Below, piece by piece: positions 53,728 to 62,661 of a stretch of 64,000 bases of DNA. A program made the position numbers and the translations under genes. The notes under the pieces are model-generated. The model was not told the DNA's origin. It ran no database searches and saw nothing but the letters and a program-made list of their open reading frames with translations. Numbering within the stretch: the first letter of the stretch is position 1; each line of letters opens with the position of its first letter. Source of the stretch: Actinoallomurus oryzae (GTDB taxonomy: Bacteria > Actinomycetota > Actinomycetes > Streptosporangiales > Streptosporangiaceae); assembly GCF_039541955.1 (NCBI RefSeq), contig NZ_BAABHF010000025.1:310001-374000 (forward strand), written 5' to 3'.

Positions 53728-54137
53728 GACGCCTGCTCGGAACTACGGGACGCGGCGGTCAGATGGTGGCCGAGTCCGGTGACGAGCATCGCCATCTCGT
53801 AGGCGATGAGCCCGATGTCGGCCTCCTCGGTGCTGAGCACCGCCAGGCAGGCGCCCTGGCCGGCGACGGTCACCAGGAGGTACGCCGACCGCATCTCGAC
53901 GACGGTCTGCCGGATGGGGCCACCGCCGAAGCGCTCGCCCACTCCCTTGGCCAGCGACTGGATGCCGGCCGCGACCGCCGCCAGATGCTCGGCGTCTTCG
54001 TGTTCGAACTCCCGTGAGGCCGCCATCAGCAGGCCGTCCGCGGACAGCACGATGGCGTGCTGCGCCTCCGGCACGCGTTTGATCAGGTCGTCGAGCAACC
54101 AGGCCAGATCGGCGGAGGGGTCTGTCTTTTGCGTCAC
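53724..54137 (-). CDS. cvnB: roadblock/LC7 domain protein (CvnB-like)
   Basis: A 137-residue roadblock protein, expected to act as a modulator (GAP-like) of the CvnD GTPase. The typical pattern is DLAWLLDDLIKRVPEAQHAIVLSADGLLMAAS, then IRQTVVEM and LLVTVAGQGACLAVLST. GTG 54137 overlaps the kinase stop as GTGA. Confidence 0.94.
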   Translation of the reverse strand: MTQKTDPSADLAWLLDDLIKRVPEAQHAIVLSADGLLMAASREFEHEDAEHLAAVAAGIQSLAKGVGERFGGGPIRQTVVEMRSAYLLVTVAGQGACLAVLSTEEADIGLIAYEMAMLVTGLGHHLTAASRSSEQAS

Positions 54138-56641
54138 TGGTTGTCCTCTTGGGCGTCTTCAGCGGGTGTGGAAGTGTCGTCGGTCGCGTCGGTCAGCGAT
54201 CGCGCCGCCGCGTCGGTCCGGCCTCGGCGGGTGCCCGCCTGGAGTCCGCCGAACGATTTGCGGATCTCCTCCGGCGTCGGACCGTCGTCAGGCGGGGCCG
54301 CGGCCGACGCGGACGACGAGGTCGGGCCGTCCGTGCGCAGCGCCGGGGAGATGCTGGCCTGGGGCACGCGGACCGGCAGGCCGCCGGGGGTGGTCTGCGA
54401 GGCCGGTGTGGGCGTCGGTCCGGTCGCCTGCGATCCGGTCGGCTCCGCGCGCTCGGGCTCTCGCGACGTCGTGGACGTACGCCGGGGGAGCGGCGGCAGG
54501 GTGCCGGGCTCGTCGGCTGCCGGCTCCGCGGCGGCCGAGGGCTCGCTCGCCGGGCCCGTCGCCTCGGCGGGCGCCGGAGTGGACGGACGCGCCGGCGCCG
54601 GGCCGGACGGCTGGGCCGGGGACGGCAGGGCGGGTGGCTCGAGCACGGTGGCCTCCGTGACGCGGGCGGGCACGTCGCCGTACGACGTGGCGGTCATGCC
54701 GCCGGCCGCGACCCCGACGGGCACGCTGCGAGCCGCGGCTCCGGCCTCGCCCTCCTTATCGGCACCCTCGACCACCAGTTCGTGGGGGATGAGCACGACC
54801 GCGGTCGTGCCGCCGTAGGAGGAGTGCTTGAGCGAGACCTTGACGTCATAACGCATGGCCAGGCGGCCGACGACGTACAGGCCGAGGTGGGCCGAACTGG
54901 ACAGGTTGAACTCCGGCGGGTCGGTGACCCGCTCGTTGATGTCGGCGAGGATCTCGTCGGTCATGCCGAGCCCGCGGTCCTCGATCTCCACGGCGTACCC
55001 GTGCGCGACCATGTGGCCGCTGACCTGCGCCTGGGTGTACGGCGGGGAGAAGGAGACGGCGTTCTCGATCAGCTCGGCGAGGAGGTGGACGATGTCACCG
55101 ACGGCCCGGCCGGCCAGGGCGACGTCGCCCATCGGCATCACCGTGACCCGGGTGTAGTCCTCGACCTCGGCGACGGCGGAACGGACCACGTCGATCATGG
55201 GCACCGGGCGGCGCCAGCCACGGGCGGGCGTGGCGCCGGACAGGACGATGAGGTTCTCCGCGTTGCGCCGCATCCGGGTGGCCAGGTGGTCGACGTGGAA
55301 CAGGTCCTCCAGCTCCGCGGAGTCGTCCTGGCGGCGCTCCATGGTGTCCAACAGGGTCAGCTGCCGGTGGACGAGCGCCTGGGAGCGGCGCGCCAGGCTG
55401 AGGAGGATGTCGCGGATGCCGCGGCGCAGCTCGGCCTGTTCGACGGCGGTGCGGATCGCGGTCTCCTGCACGGAGTTGAACGCGTGGCCCACCTGGCCGA
55501 CCTCGTCCTCGCCGAAACGCAGGGGCGGCGCCTCGGTGGCGACGTCCACCTTCTCGCCGCGCCCGAGCCGTTCCACGACGCCGGGCAGTCGTTTGTCGGC
55601 CAGTTCGCGCGCGGCGATGCGCAGCTTCTCCAACTGCCGCATGAGGTCACGCGCCGTGGTGATCGACACGACGATCGACGCGATGACCGCCAGGAGACCG
55701 AGACCACCGGCGAGTACGAGGCGGACGACGACCCCGATCGCGATCGGGGTGGCGCTGTCGACCAGGCGGTCGCCGTAGTCGAAGACCGCCTTGGACAGCT
55801 GTGTGGTGGTCGGGTCGGCGATGGCACGCCACTGGTCCGACGTGATGGGCGGGTGCTGGTTCAGCCTGCTCTTGTTCAGCAGGGTGTTCTCAAGAGTGCG
55901 GAGACGCGTGAAGGGCCCGTCGGAGGTCAGTACCTCATAGGTGGTGTGGTCACTCCCCCGGACGGCCTCGAGCGCCTTGCCGAACGTGTAGCGCTGGGCC
56001 CCGATGACCTGGACGAGCTGCAGATACTCGTTGCGGGTGAGTCGCCCGGCCGCGAGGATTCCTGAGACCAGCGCGTTCTCCTGTGAGACGACCTCCACCG
56101 CGCGGTTGAGCTGGAGGGAGACACGCACGTCCTTGGCGAACTTCTTGTCGTCGAGACTGGCCAGCGAGTCGTCGACCGCGAACAGGCTCTCGATGGTCGT
56201 GCTGTAAGCGTTCTGCGTCGCGTCGAAGCCGATCGCGCCGGAGTCGACCTTGGCCCTGTCCTGCGGGAGCTGGGACAGCCGGTCCAACCCGGCGGCGATC
56301 GCCTGCTTGAGCGTCTTGTCCTCGGCCAGCTTCACGCGTTCGGCCTGCGCCTCTTTCCGGAACTTCGCCACGGCGTTGTCCGTACGCAGCCGCTGGGCGT
56401 TCAACGTGGCCTGCTGCTGGGCGCCGGGGAAGCCCAGCAGGATAAGAGACAGCTGGCGCTCGCGCTGGAGTTCGGGCTGGAGATCGACGATCGGCTGGGC
56501 GACGTTGCTGTTGAGTGAGGAGACCCACAGCAGGTTCACGCCCTCCCGCAGGGTGACCCAGGCCGCGAACACCCAGAGGGCGACCAGGGACGTGAGCAGT
56601 GCGATGATCTTGGTTCGCAGACGTGAGTTGCGCAAGCGCAT
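54134..56641 (-). CDS. cvnA: conservon sensor histidine kinase (CvnA-like), nitrate-sensing-like input
   Basis: An 835-residue membrane kinase. TM1 is at 12-32, an extracellular all-helical domain of nitrate/nitrite-sensing type follows (about 40-290), then TM2 near 300-325 and a HAMP segment (325-400). The atypical kinase core has ALVHRQLTLLDTMERRQDD and the ATP-binding domain (LAELIENAVSFSPP, EDRGLGMTDEIL). The last 170 residues are Pro/Ala/Thr-rich and disordered. No response-regulator gene is adjacent, as usual in conservons. It lies 216 bases downstream of the diterpene cyclase on the same strand, so it may be co-transcribed. Confidence 0.93.
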   Translation of the reverse strand: MRLRNSRLRTKIIALLTSLVALWVFAAWVTLREGVNLLWVSSLNSNVAQPIVDLQPELQRERQLSLILLGFPGAQQQATLNAQRLRTDNAVAKFRKEAQAERVKLAEDKTLKQAIAAGLDRLSQLPQDRAKVDSGAIGFDATQNAYSTTIESLFAVDDSLASLDDKKFAKDVRVSLQLNRAVEVVSQENALVSGILAAGRLTRNEYLQLVQVIGAQRYTFGKALEAVRGSDHTTYEVLTSDGPFTRLRTLENTLLNKSRLNQHPPITSDQWRAIADPTTTQLSKAVFDYGDRLVDSATPIAIGVVVRLVLAGGLGLLAVIASIVVSITTARDLMRQLEKLRIAARELADKRLPGVVERLGRGEKVDVATEAPPLRFGEDEVGQVGHAFNSVQETAIRTAVEQAELRRGIRDILLSLARRSQALVHRQLTLLDTMERRQDDSAELEDLFHVDHLATRMRRNAENLIVLSGATPARGWRRPVPMIDVVRSAVAEVEDYTRVTVMPMGDVALAGRAVGDIVHLLAELIENAVSFSPPYTQAQVSGHMVAHGYAVEIEDRGLGMTDEILADINERVTDPPEFNLSSSAHLGLYVVGRLAMRYDVKVSLKHSSYGGTTAVVLIPHELVVEGADKEGEAGAAARSVPVGVAAGGMTATSYGDVPARVTEATVLEPPALPSPAQPSGPAPARPSTPAPAEATGPASEPSAAAEPAADEPGTLPPLPRRTSTTSREPERAEPTGSQATGPTPTPASQTTPGGLPVRVPQASISPALRTDGPTSSSASAAAPPDDGPTPEEIRKSFGGLQAGTRRGRTDAAARSLTDATDDTSTPAEDAQEDNQ

Positions 56642-56856
56642 TGCAGCGGCCTCGGCAGAATAAGGAGGGGATATCGGAGGGCTGGACCGGGTTTCCAGCA
56701 GAATTGCAGCAATAGACCCGTGACCCGTTATTCAAACTTAACTTGACATCGCGTTGGCGATCATGAACTCTAGCAACCGAAGATATCGGGTTCAAGGTGA
56801 ATGGCGATTCGCGGGCCTTCTGTGGGTGTTAGGCCATCAGTGTCCGCTTCACCAAC

Positions 56857-58458
56857 TCATGCCCTGGGGGTCAGCCCGTCTCGGTGGCCGAGATGAAGGG
56901 CCGCCAGCACGCCGGCCCGGACAATGGCGGTCGGCCGGTAAAGGTCCTTGTCATGCCAGAGTGCGGGACCCTCCGCGTCGCGCGGAGACCGAATGAGGTA
57001 TTCGTATCCACGGGTCGCTGCCTGCCGTACCTTACCGTCTCGCCCTGCTGCTCGCCCGCGTCCGGTCGCGAGAAGAAGCTGTAGTGCGTAGGCGGTCTCC
57101 TCGGCCGTGCCGGCCCATCGCCCCCACGAACCGTCCACCCGCTGCGTGACCAGCGCCCAGCGTACGGCACGGCGGACCGCTTCGGCCGACCGCGGTCCAT
57201 CGAAGGCGTCCAGGGCCAGCGCCGCGCAGTAGGTGGCGTAGTAGGGGGAGGCATGCCAGCGGTCGTGCCAGCTGCCGTCCTCGCGCTGCTGGTGACGCAG
57301 CCAGGCCGCCACCTTGGCGATCGTGTTCGTGTGCCGGATGTCGTCCGGACCCCTCGCCACCCGCTGGTACTGGCCGAAGGCCTCCAGCACGTGGGCGTTC
57401 GTGGTGATCGAGACGCCATCCTCCCCGGGCCAGGTGGAGAAGTGGTCGCCGGATTCGTACGCCCACAGCGGGTCCGGGGGGCGCGGCGCACCGGCGAGGG
57501 CGAGTGCGTAGAGCGCCACCGAGGTGGTGTCGGCGTCCTCCGGCAGGCCGGCCGCGGCCGGCGTTCCCCCTGGGCCGAGCGAGGCGCTGAGGCCGGCCAC
57601 GAGCTCGGCGGGCGGGTCGATCGGGATGCCGGCGCGAAGTAGCCAGCCGAGTACCCATCCGCGCTCGAAAACGGTCACGGGCAGCCCACAGGGCACCGGG
57701 CCGGCGTGTTGCCGTACGGCCTCGCGGAGGAACGCGACCGCGGGGGAGCCCGCCATATCGTCCGGACGGCCCAGCCACGCCGCGGTGGAAGCCGGCGAGG
57801 CGCCGACGCTGCCGTTCGTCTCGGGCCGGAACAGGGGATGCCGGTGCGCGCCGGGGACGGCGACCTCCAGCGCGTGGGCCAGCTTCAACGGAAGGGGATG
57901 CCCGGCGGACAACCGGCCCTGAATCAGCCGCAGCGGGGCGTCGTCGATACCGGCGGGGGTGCGCAGGCGTTCGGCGCCCGGCCAACGCTCCCCGGCATCC
58001 TCCGTGTCATCCAGGCGCCGGTTGATGGACATGATCAGACTCGGCACGATCAGCTCGATCGCGGGCAGGTCCGGAAGGTCCGCCGCAGTCAGCGCGCCGG
58101 GCCCGCGCAGCCAGCGGAACAGAACGCGAAGCCCGGCGGTCGCGGCATTCTCGGCGCCGGCACGCCTTGCCGACAGGAGCGCATCGGTCGCGCTCAGCGT
58201 CGGCACCAGCGCATACCCGGGTTCGGGGGAGCCCCAGCCGCCGTCCGGCCGCTGGTTGAGCAGGAGATGGTCGATCCGCTGGTCGTGTCCGGTCAGCCAA
58301 GGGCTGAGGGCGACCAAGCGCCCCGTCTCGTACACCGAGGGGGAGACCTGGCCCCAGGGCTCGCGCAGAAGTCCGGCAAGGAGGTCCTCGGCTTCCGCCA
58401 AGATGTCGATGGCCGGGGTGGGCGGGACGGAGACGGCCGCCGTAGGCTCGGCGCTCAA
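56857..58458 (-). CDS. class II (type B) diterpene cyclase
   Basis: A 533-residue prenyltransferase/squalene-cyclase-type alpha-barrel protein with QW-type repeats (QRPDGGWGSPEP near 70, QREDGSWHDRW, QRVDGSWGRW). The catalytic acid motif is D308-A-D-T-T312, the DXDTT variant known for Rv3377c of Mycobacterium tuberculosis, instead of DXDD. It should protonate GGPP and cyclise it to a copalyl- or labdadienyl-type diphosphate. Its TTG start at 58458 overlaps the class I synthase stop (TTGA), so the two are made together. The product stereochemistry cannot be predicted. Confidence 0.85.
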   Translation of the reverse strand: MSAEPTAAVSVPPTPAIDILAEAEDLLAGLLREPWGQVSPSVYETGRLVALSPWLTGHDQRIDHLLLNQRPDGGWGSPEPGYALVPTLSATDALLSARRAGAENAATAGLRVLFRWLRGPGALTAADLPDLPAIELIVPSLIMSINRRLDDTEDAGERWPGAERLRTPAGIDDAPLRLIQGRLSAGHPLPLKLAHALEVAVPGAHRHPLFRPETNGSVGASPASTAAWLGRPDDMAGSPAVAFLREAVRQHAGPVPCGLPVTVFERGWVLGWLLRAGIPIDPPAELVAGLSASLGPGGTPAAAGLPEDADTTSVALYALALAGAPRPPDPLWAYESGDHFSTWPGEDGVSITTNAHVLEAFGQYQRVARGPDDIRHTNTIAKVAAWLRHQQREDGSWHDRWHASPYYATYCAALALDAFDGPRSAEAVRRAVRWALVTQRVDGSWGRWAGTAEETAYALQLLLATGRGRAAGRDGKVRQAATRGYEYLIRSPRDAEGPALWHDKDLYRPTAIVRAGVLAALHLGHRDGLTPRA

Positions 58459-59360
58459 CGGGTGCCCCAGTAGTCCGTCGTGCCGTAGAAGCCCACGCTG
58501 TGGCCGATCTGGCGCCTCAGGTAGGCCGCGGGCTCAGGGAACCGTACGGACAGTTCCTCACACATCTCGTCGCAGCGGTCGATGAGCTCTTCGGCCCGGC
58601 GGCCGACCTCTGCGGGTTCGAGTCCGAGCATGAGGCTGTTGAGGTCGCCCCACTCGAGGTCGCGTTCGTGGGTGGCCAGATCGTTCAGCAGACGCAGCGC
58701 CTGCTGCGCCTGCGCGCTGACCTCGGCCAGGCGGTCCATTTCCTCGGCCGTCGTCGCGGCGCCGGCGTAGATCCAATGCGCGACGTTGACGAGCGAAGCG
58801 CCGATGTTGTCGGCGTTCGCGAGGTACTGCTCGAAGGTCGGAAGCGCCGTTCTGTCGCCGGCCGCGTAGGCGGTCTTCCAAGCCCACTCGCGTGCGTTGG
58901 CGGACAGGTAGCGGTCGAGGTGCTCGGCCCAGACGCGCCGCAGCCCGCTCCAGTGGGGCCGGGCGGCCAGCTCGTCGCGCAGCTCCGCGAGCAGGCGCTC
59001 CAAAGGCACACCGGGGTCCGGCGCCCCGCCCCGCCCCACCCGCGTGCAGCCGGCCACGATGACATCGATTTCCTCGCCCGAGGTCGCCGCGTAGTCCAGG
59101 AGCCAGTCGGCGGCGAAGGCCCAGAGTGTGAAGCGCGTGGCCATCCTGAGCTCCTTCGCCGTGGCTTCGGGCGAGCCGAACGCATGGGCGAGGGCGACGC
59201 CGCTGAACACCGTCGGGCCCAGCGGCCGGGCCGAGAACAGCGCCGGGTGCGCGGACGCGCAGTCCTGAAGGTCACGAAGGCATTCCATCGCGACCGCGCA
59301 GATCCTGCCCCTGTCCGCAGCGGTGACCAGCTCCTCGCGTCTGGCGAGGGAAGATGTCAT
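58455..59360 (-). CDS. class I terpene synthase
   Basis: A 301-residue alpha-helical terpene synthase. Motif 1 is A84-D-W-L-L-D89, so the first Asp of DDxxD is Ala. The NSE/DTE triad motif is N226-D-L-A-T230-H-E-R-D234, close to the consensus. It should ionise the diphosphate made by the class II cyclase. ATG 59360 follows AGGAGAG. It lies 87 bases after the P450 stop. Gene pairs of this type occur in labdane clusters such as cyslabdan and raimonol. Confidence 0.82.
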   Translation of the reverse strand: MTSSLARREELVTAADRGRICAVAMECLRDLQDCASAHPALFSARPLGPTVFSGVALAHAFGSPEATAKELRMATRFTLWAFAADWLLDYAATSGEEIDVIVAGCTRVGRGGAPDPGVPLERLLAELRDELAARPHWSGLRRVWAEHLDRYLSANAREWAWKTAYAAGDRTALPTFEQYLANADNIGASLVNVAHWIYAGAATTAEEMDRLAEVSAQAQQALRLLNDLATHERDLEWGDLNSLMLGLEPAEVGRRAEELIDRCDEMCEELSVRFPEPAAYLRRQIGHSVGFYGTTDYWGTR

Positions 59361-59447
59361 CAACTCTCCTGTCCGAGAACACGGTCAACGTCGCTTCGAT
59401 GGCATGCTCACTGAACACGCGCTGATTCCGGCGATGAACCTCGGTGC

Positions 59448-60821
59448 TCAGGCGACTTTCAGAATCAGCTTCACGCTTTCTTTCGGACGAAGCGTGGCGC
59501 CGACACGAGGAATTCGGGAGACGGACGTGCATGAAGTCGGCCGGAAACGCGACAGAATGCTCGCGATGATGAGTTCTGCCTCAAGGTTGAACACGTGCAG
59601 TCCGATGCATTTGTGTGGGCCGTCGCCGAAAGGCACGTAGGCGTACCGATGATGCCCGGGCTCTCTGCCGAGGTCGGGATCAAATCGGTCGGGATCGAAT
59701 TCACCCGGGCGCTCCCAGAACGATTCCAGCCGATGGGTCAGGAACGGGCTTATGGCGACCGACTCACCGGCCTGGATCGTGACTCCGCCCAGCCTCGTGG
59801 ATTGGACGGCCCGCCGGGGGAACACCCACCCGGCCGGGTACAGCCGGAGCAACTCCTGTACGACCTGCCGGGTGTAGGTCAGCCCGGGCACGTGCTCGGT
59901 GCGCACCGGGCCCGCGCCCACGACCGTGTCGACCTCCTCCTGAAGCTTCCGCGCCACCTCGGGGTGGTCGTTGAGGAGCGGCCACAGCCAGGTCAGGGCG
60001 CCGATCGTCGTCTCGGTGCTGGTGGCGAACATGGCGAAGAGGTTGTCGCGGACCCACCGGTCGCTCACCTGACCGCCGTCGGCCTCGTGTGCCCGGCAGA
60101 GCACGGAGAAGAAGTCGCGCACGTCGTCGTTGCGCCAGCGCTGTTCGCGGATCAGCGGGTAGAGGACCTCATCGAACAGCCGTACGGCGCGCCGGAGCGC
60201 GCGATCGCCCGGCACGGGGATCCAGAACGGCAGGAAGGGCAGGAGGTAACGGAACGCAATGGCCTTCACCACGGTCTCGAAGGCCGGTGTCAGCCGGGCC
60301 GCGTCCGCAGGAGTGATCTTGCCCCCGAAGAAGACGCTGATGACTGTGTGACTGACGATGCGGGACAGCTCGGTCATCGCGACCACCGGCCGCCCGGTGC
60401 GGGCGGACTCGGCCAGCCCGTCGAGCGATTCGTTGATCGCGGCGGTCATCTGGTCGGCCATCGAGTGGACATACCGCCGGGTGAGTACGGGCTGGAGTGC
60501 CTTGCGGCTGAGTTTCCAGTCCGTGCCCTCGGACATGATGCCCTGGCCGAACAACCGGCGCAGCGGCCGCCAGTACGTGCCGTCGCGCAGGAAGTTGGCG
60601 GCGTTGTCCATCAGAATGTGCTGGACATGATCCGGATGGGTTGCCAGATAGACGTGGGCCACACCGAAGTGCAGGCGAGCGACCTGACCGGCCGCCGCCC
60701 TTCCGATCCTTTCCACTTCCCCCATGGGATCGCGAAGTAGCTGCGGCACGTTGCGATAGAGACGGAACGTTTCGGGCTGTGGGACCGAGCCTGCGGCGGC
60801 GATTGACATGACCGGATCCAT
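59448..60821 (-). CDS. cytochrome P450
   Basis: 457 residues from ATG 60821 (another ATG at 60809; a longer frame also exists). The heme-thiolate loop is FGDGPHKCIGLHVF with Cys405. The I-helix has FATSTETTIGAL, the ExxR pair is in ELLRLYPAG, and WRPLRRLFGQGIMSEG is the substrate-contact region. Electron donors are not in this window. It is the first gene of the terpene operon and likely oxidises the cyclised diterpene. The promoter region upstream is full of GTTTCGG heptamers. Confidence 0.92.
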   Translation of the reverse strand: MDPVMSIAAAGSVPQPETFRLYRNVPQLLRDPMGEVERIGRAAAGQVARLHFGVAHVYLATHPDHVQHILMDNAANFLRDGTYWRPLRRLFGQGIMSEGTDWKLSRKALQPVLTRRYVHSMADQMTAAINESLDGLAESARTGRPVVAMTELSRIVSHTVISVFFGGKITPADAARLTPAFETVVKAIAFRYLLPFLPFWIPVPGDRALRRAVRLFDEVLYPLIREQRWRNDDVRDFFSVLCRAHEADGGQVSDRWVRDNLFAMFATSTETTIGALTWLWPLLNDHPEVARKLQEEVDTVVGAGPVRTEHVPGLTYTRQVVQELLRLYPAGWVFPRRAVQSTRLGGVTIQAGESVAISPFLTHRLESFWERPGEFDPDRFDPDLGREPGHHRYAYVPFGDGPHKCIGLHVFNLEAELIIASILSRFRPTSCTSVSRIPRVGATLRPKESVKLILKVA

Positions 60822-61214
60822 GCTCCGTATCAATGTTTCGGCGGCGTGCACGCATCCGAAACCCGCAGTGGTTTCGGAAGCGCTGCTGCGAGGGCTGTCG
60901 GGGGAGGATCTGCGGCGGGTGTCGGGCATCCGTATGCAAGTGGTTACAGAGAATCTCTATCACAGGCCGATGGGATTGGCGAGATCCGCTCAGGTCTCGC
61001 ATTTTGGGACATCCCCGTGGTTTGGAGTCTGACCGAAACTATTTGCGCTGACAGACAGTGGTTGTTTCGGTCATTTGCTCTGCTCAGGGGTGGACAGGGT
61101 CCTGCCGGCGCCGGATGCGTGATGCGGGGCTCCTGTGACGAGTGCCACAGTCACCGGATCACCGAACATCGAGACTGTCTTGACAAGAAAAGTGTTCGGA
61201 GCGATGCTTGTCCC
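60822..61214. promoter_or_regulatory. divergent regulatory region between P450 and ArsR genes
   Basis: 393 bases with five GTTTCGG/CCGAAAC heptamers (60835-60841, 60856-60862, 60871-60877, 61033-61039, 61064-61070); a sixth lies inside P450 at 60769-60775. Two inverted repeats result: TCCGAAAC-N8-GTTTCGGA (60855-60878) and GACCGAAAC-N24-GTTTCGGTC (61031-61072). These are likely operators for the terpene operon. Confidence 0.6.
61180..61208 (+). promoter_or_regulatory. leaderless promoter of the ArsR-SRPBCC operon
   Basis: TTGACA (61180-61185), a 17-bp spacer and GATGCT (61203-61208). The transcript would start at about the ATG at 61215, so it is leaderless. TGTCTTGACA at the -35 is partly palindromic and could be an ArsR site. 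Confidence 0.6.
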
Positions 61215-61850
61215 ATGTTCGAAGTCGCAGTGATCGAGGACCCGGCCGCGGCCGAGGTCTCGCTCGACCCCATCCGGGCCCGGCTGCTGGCCGAGCTGGC
61301 CGAGCCGGCGTCCGCGACGATGCTGGCCGCCCGTGTCGGCCTGCCGCGGCAGAAGGTGAACTACCACCTCAAGGCGCTCGAACGGCATGGGCTGGTCGAG
61401 CTGGTCGAAGAGCGTCGTAAGGGCAACGTCAACGAGCGGCTGATGCGGGCGACCGCCACGTCGTACGTCATCTCGCCGGCCGCGCTCGGCGCCGTGCAGC
61501 CCGACCCCGCGCGCTCGCCCGACCAGCTCTCCGCGCGCTGGCTGCTCGCCGTCGCCGCCCGTCTCGTACGCGACGTCGGCGAGCTGATCACCGGCGCGGC
61601 CAAAGCGCGCAGGCGCGTCGCGACGTTCGCGATCGACGGCGAGGTCAGGTTCGCCTCGGCGGCCGACCGGTCCGCCTTCGCCGAGGAGCTGGCGGGGGCC
61701 GTGGCCGCCCTGGTCTCCAAGTACCACGACGCGACGGCCGAGGGCGGGCGTGAGCACCGCGTGGTCGTCGCCGTGCACCCGAGCATCCGCCCCCGCGACG
61801 GCGAGGCCGCCGCCCCGGCGCCTCCGACCCCCTCAGGAGAAGCGGGCTGA
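61215..61850 (+). CDS. ArsR-type helix-turn-helix regulator
   Basis: A 211-residue regulator. The winged helix covers residues about 18-75 (DPIRARLLAELAEPASATMLAARVGLPRQKVNYHLKALERHGLV, with wing VEERRKGNVNERLM). The remaining 130 residues form a helical effector or dimer domain. No metal-binding Cys cluster is seen, so metal sensing is unlikely. The ATG at 61215 is used without a Shine-Dalgarno. It is followed after 37 bases by a SRPBCC protein, the frequent ArsR-AHSA1 pair. Confidence 0.9.
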   Translation: MFEVAVIEDPAAAEVSLDPIRARLLAELAEPASATMLAARVGLPRQKVNYHLKALERHGLVELVEERRKGNVNERLMRATATSYVISPAALGAVQPDPARSPDQLSARWLLAVAARLVRDVGELITGAAKARRRVATFAIDGEVRFASAADRSAFAEELAGAVAALVSKYHDATAEGGREHRVVVAVHPSIRPRDGEAAAPAPPTPSGEAG

Positions 61851-61887
61851 CGCGACCGTCGGCCTCCGTAACGGCACAGAGAAAGAG

Positions 61888-62652
61888 ATGACGATGACGC
61901 ACGAGTTCGAAGTACGCAAAGAGATCGCGCTGGACGCCGCCCCCGAGGAGGTCTGGGACGCCATCGCGACCGGCCCCGGCATCGACTCCTGGTACATGGG
62001 CCGCAACGAGCTGGAGCCCCGCGTGGGCGGCAGGGGCGGCCTGACGCTCGCCGGTCACACCGAGGAGTCCACCGTGACCGCCTGGGAGCCGGGGGAGCGG
62101 CTGGCGTACCGCACGCCGGAGAACCCCGACGGCACCTTCATGGCCTTCGAGTACCTCATCGAGGGCCGCGACGGGGGCGGCGCGGTGCTGCGGCTGGTGC
62201 ACAGCGGCTTCCTCGGCGACGACTGGGAGACCGAGTACGAGGCGATGAAGACCGGCTGGGACATGTACCTCGCCAAGCTGGCGGAGTACCTCACCTACTT
62301 CCGCGGCCGCGTGGCCACGCCCGTCTTCGCGGCGCGTCCACAGGGCCCGGAGCCGGAGCGCCTGTGGGCGGTCCTGACGAAGGAGCTGGGCCTGACCGGC
62401 GAGGTCGCGGAGGGCGACCGGGCGTCGCTGACCGTCGAGGGCCTCCCGCCGATCGACGGCGTGATCGATTACGCGGGCCTGCCCCACTTCCTCGGCATCC
62501 GCACCGACGACGCGATGTACCGCTTCATCCACTCTGGCGCCGACCGCGGCAACGTCGTCGTCCTCGGCCATCACCTGTTCACCGACGCGGTCGGGCAGAA
62601 GGAGGCCGAGAGCGCCTGGCAGACCTGGCTCGACGGTCTGAGCTTCGTCTGA
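61888..62652 (+). CDS. SRPBCC (AHSA1/activator of Hsp90-like) domain protein
   Basis: A 254-residue protein. The first 145 residues form a START/Bet v1-like AHSA1 domain (FEVRKEIALDAAPEEVWDAIATGPGIDSWYMG, then RLAYRTPENPDGTFMAFEYLIEG and LRLVHSGFLG). The rest is a second related domain (LWAVLTKELGLTGEV onward). The fold binds hydrophobic ligands, and the cargo is unknown. ATG 61888 follows GAGAAAGAG. Cotranscribed with the ArsR regulator. Confidence 0.88.
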   Translation: MTMTHEFEVRKEIALDAAPEEVWDAIATGPGIDSWYMGRNELEPRVGGRGGLTLAGHTEESTVTAWEPGERLAYRTPENPDGTFMAFEYLIEGRDGGGAVLRLVHSGFLGDDWETEYEAMKTGWDMYLAKLAEYLTYFRGRVATPVFAARPQGPEPERLWAVLTKELGLTGEVAEGDRASLTVEGLPPIDGVIDYAGLPHFLGIRTDDAMYRFIHSGADRGNVVVLGHHLFTDAVGQKEAESAWQTWLDGLSFV

Positions 62653-62661
62653 GAGCCCATC

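Noticed and set aside
60846..61214. An N-terminal extension of the ArsR gene starting at 60846
   Set aside because: It passes through the operator-rich promoter region and has no homology. The promoter at 61180-61208 fits a start at 61215.
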